A stretch of DNA of 6,100 nucleotides from Polynucleobacter meluiroseus (lineage in GTDB: Bacteria > Pseudomonadota > Gammaproteobacteria > Burkholderiales > Burkholderiaceae). Under the pieces are notes generated by a model. The model searched no databases. It saw only the letters and a program-made list of their open reading frames with translations, and was not told the DNA's origin. The stretch covers positions 1 to 6,100 of the forward strand of contig CAMBJN010000090.1 in the NCBI GenBank assembly GCA_945867755.1, given 5' to 3'. This document shows positions 5,954 to 6,100 of the stretch, one piece after another. Each line of letters opens with the position of its first letter. Positions within the stretch are counted from its first letter, which is position 1. Both the position numbers and the translations under genes were made by a program.

Positions 5954-6100
5954 TTAAAACGCTTTAAATTTAAATTGAACTGAAAGAGATCCGGCAACTC
6001 TGTCCGGGATTGATGGGACCATCAATATATTGAAACCAAACAAATCACCCTCATACGTCAAGGCTGGAATGAGCCCCGGAAACCAACCGCCATCATTGGT
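5954..6100 (-). CDS. C-terminus of a small outer-membrane beta-barrel protein, PagP-like (runs off right edge)
   Basis: The last 48 codons of a minus-strand gene end with TAA at 5956-5954. The peptide reads WFPGLIPALTYEGDLFGFN then ILMVPSI, a short polar turn, and SLSVQFKFKAF at the end. Alternating hydrophobic strands, a tight turn and an aromatic C-terminal residue indicate an outer-membrane beta barrel. The order P-x-LIPxLxY, then a strand ending VPSI, then QFKF resembles the end of the PagP lipid A palmitoyltransferase family as I remember it. The PagP catalytic residues would lie upstream outside the window, so enzyme activity cannot be judged. Another small outer-membrane barrel is possible. 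It is codirectional with hmuR, whose own Fur-box promoter lies in the 172-bp gap, so the two genes are probably separate transcription units. Confidence 0.6.
   Translation of the reverse strand, partial: TNDGGWFPGLIPALTYEGDLFGFNILMVPSIPDRVAGSLSVQFKFKAF

Overview
The window holds a haem (hemin) uptake and utilisation operon, hmuRSTUV (called bhuRSTUV in Bordetella and Burkholderia). Every gene is on the minus strand, so transcription runs from right to left. The gene order, the split-alpha/beta haem-binding protein, the FecCD permease and the HmuS sequence all fit a Gram-negative betaproteobacterium. The moderate, AT-leaning base composition suggests a Polynucleobacter-like Burkholderiales member more than a high-GC Bordetella or Burkholderia. 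That placement is an inference from impression and no search was made.

Layout from right to left (5' to 3' of the transcript). Positions 6100-5954 encode the last 48 residues of a small outer-membrane beta-barrel protein that resembles the C-terminus of the PagP lipid A palmitoyltransferase family. A short hairpin (5929-5945) follows its stop. Next comes a Fur-box promoter (about 5878-5905) and a leader of about 90 nt, then hmuR (5781-3505), a TonB-dependent outer-membrane haem receptor. A 131-bp gap without a gene (3504-3374) is A-rich on the coding strand. After it come hmuS (3373-2294, cytoplasmic haem-handling protein), hmuT (2306-1353, periplasmic haem-binding protein with a possible Tat signal), hmuU (1353-304, inner-membrane permease) and the first 101 codons of hmuV (304-1, ATPase), which runs off the left edge. 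The S-T, T-U and U-V junctions all overlap, which indicates a translationally coupled polycistron.

How the genes work together: HmuR takes haem across the outer membrane using TonB energy; HmuT passes it to the HmuU2V2 ABC importer; HmuS receives it in the cytoplasm for iron release or trafficking. Fur with iron would repress at the promoter upstream of hmuR. TonB-ExbB-ExbD and any HurI/HurR-type sigma/anti-sigma pair are not in the window.

The most unusual signal is a composite sequence element found twice. It lies just upstream of hmuR (5832-5868) and again just upstream of hmuS (3398-3441). Each copy has three conserved blocks in the same order and orientation (ATTCG, TAGCAAGC, GATCTAGCCAGC) with a variable spacer between the last two. 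It looks like a duplicated cis-regulatory or leader element at the two non-coupled translation starts of the operon. I do not recognise it. The rest is a well-known system; I see no mobile element, CRISPR array, tRNA or rRNA.
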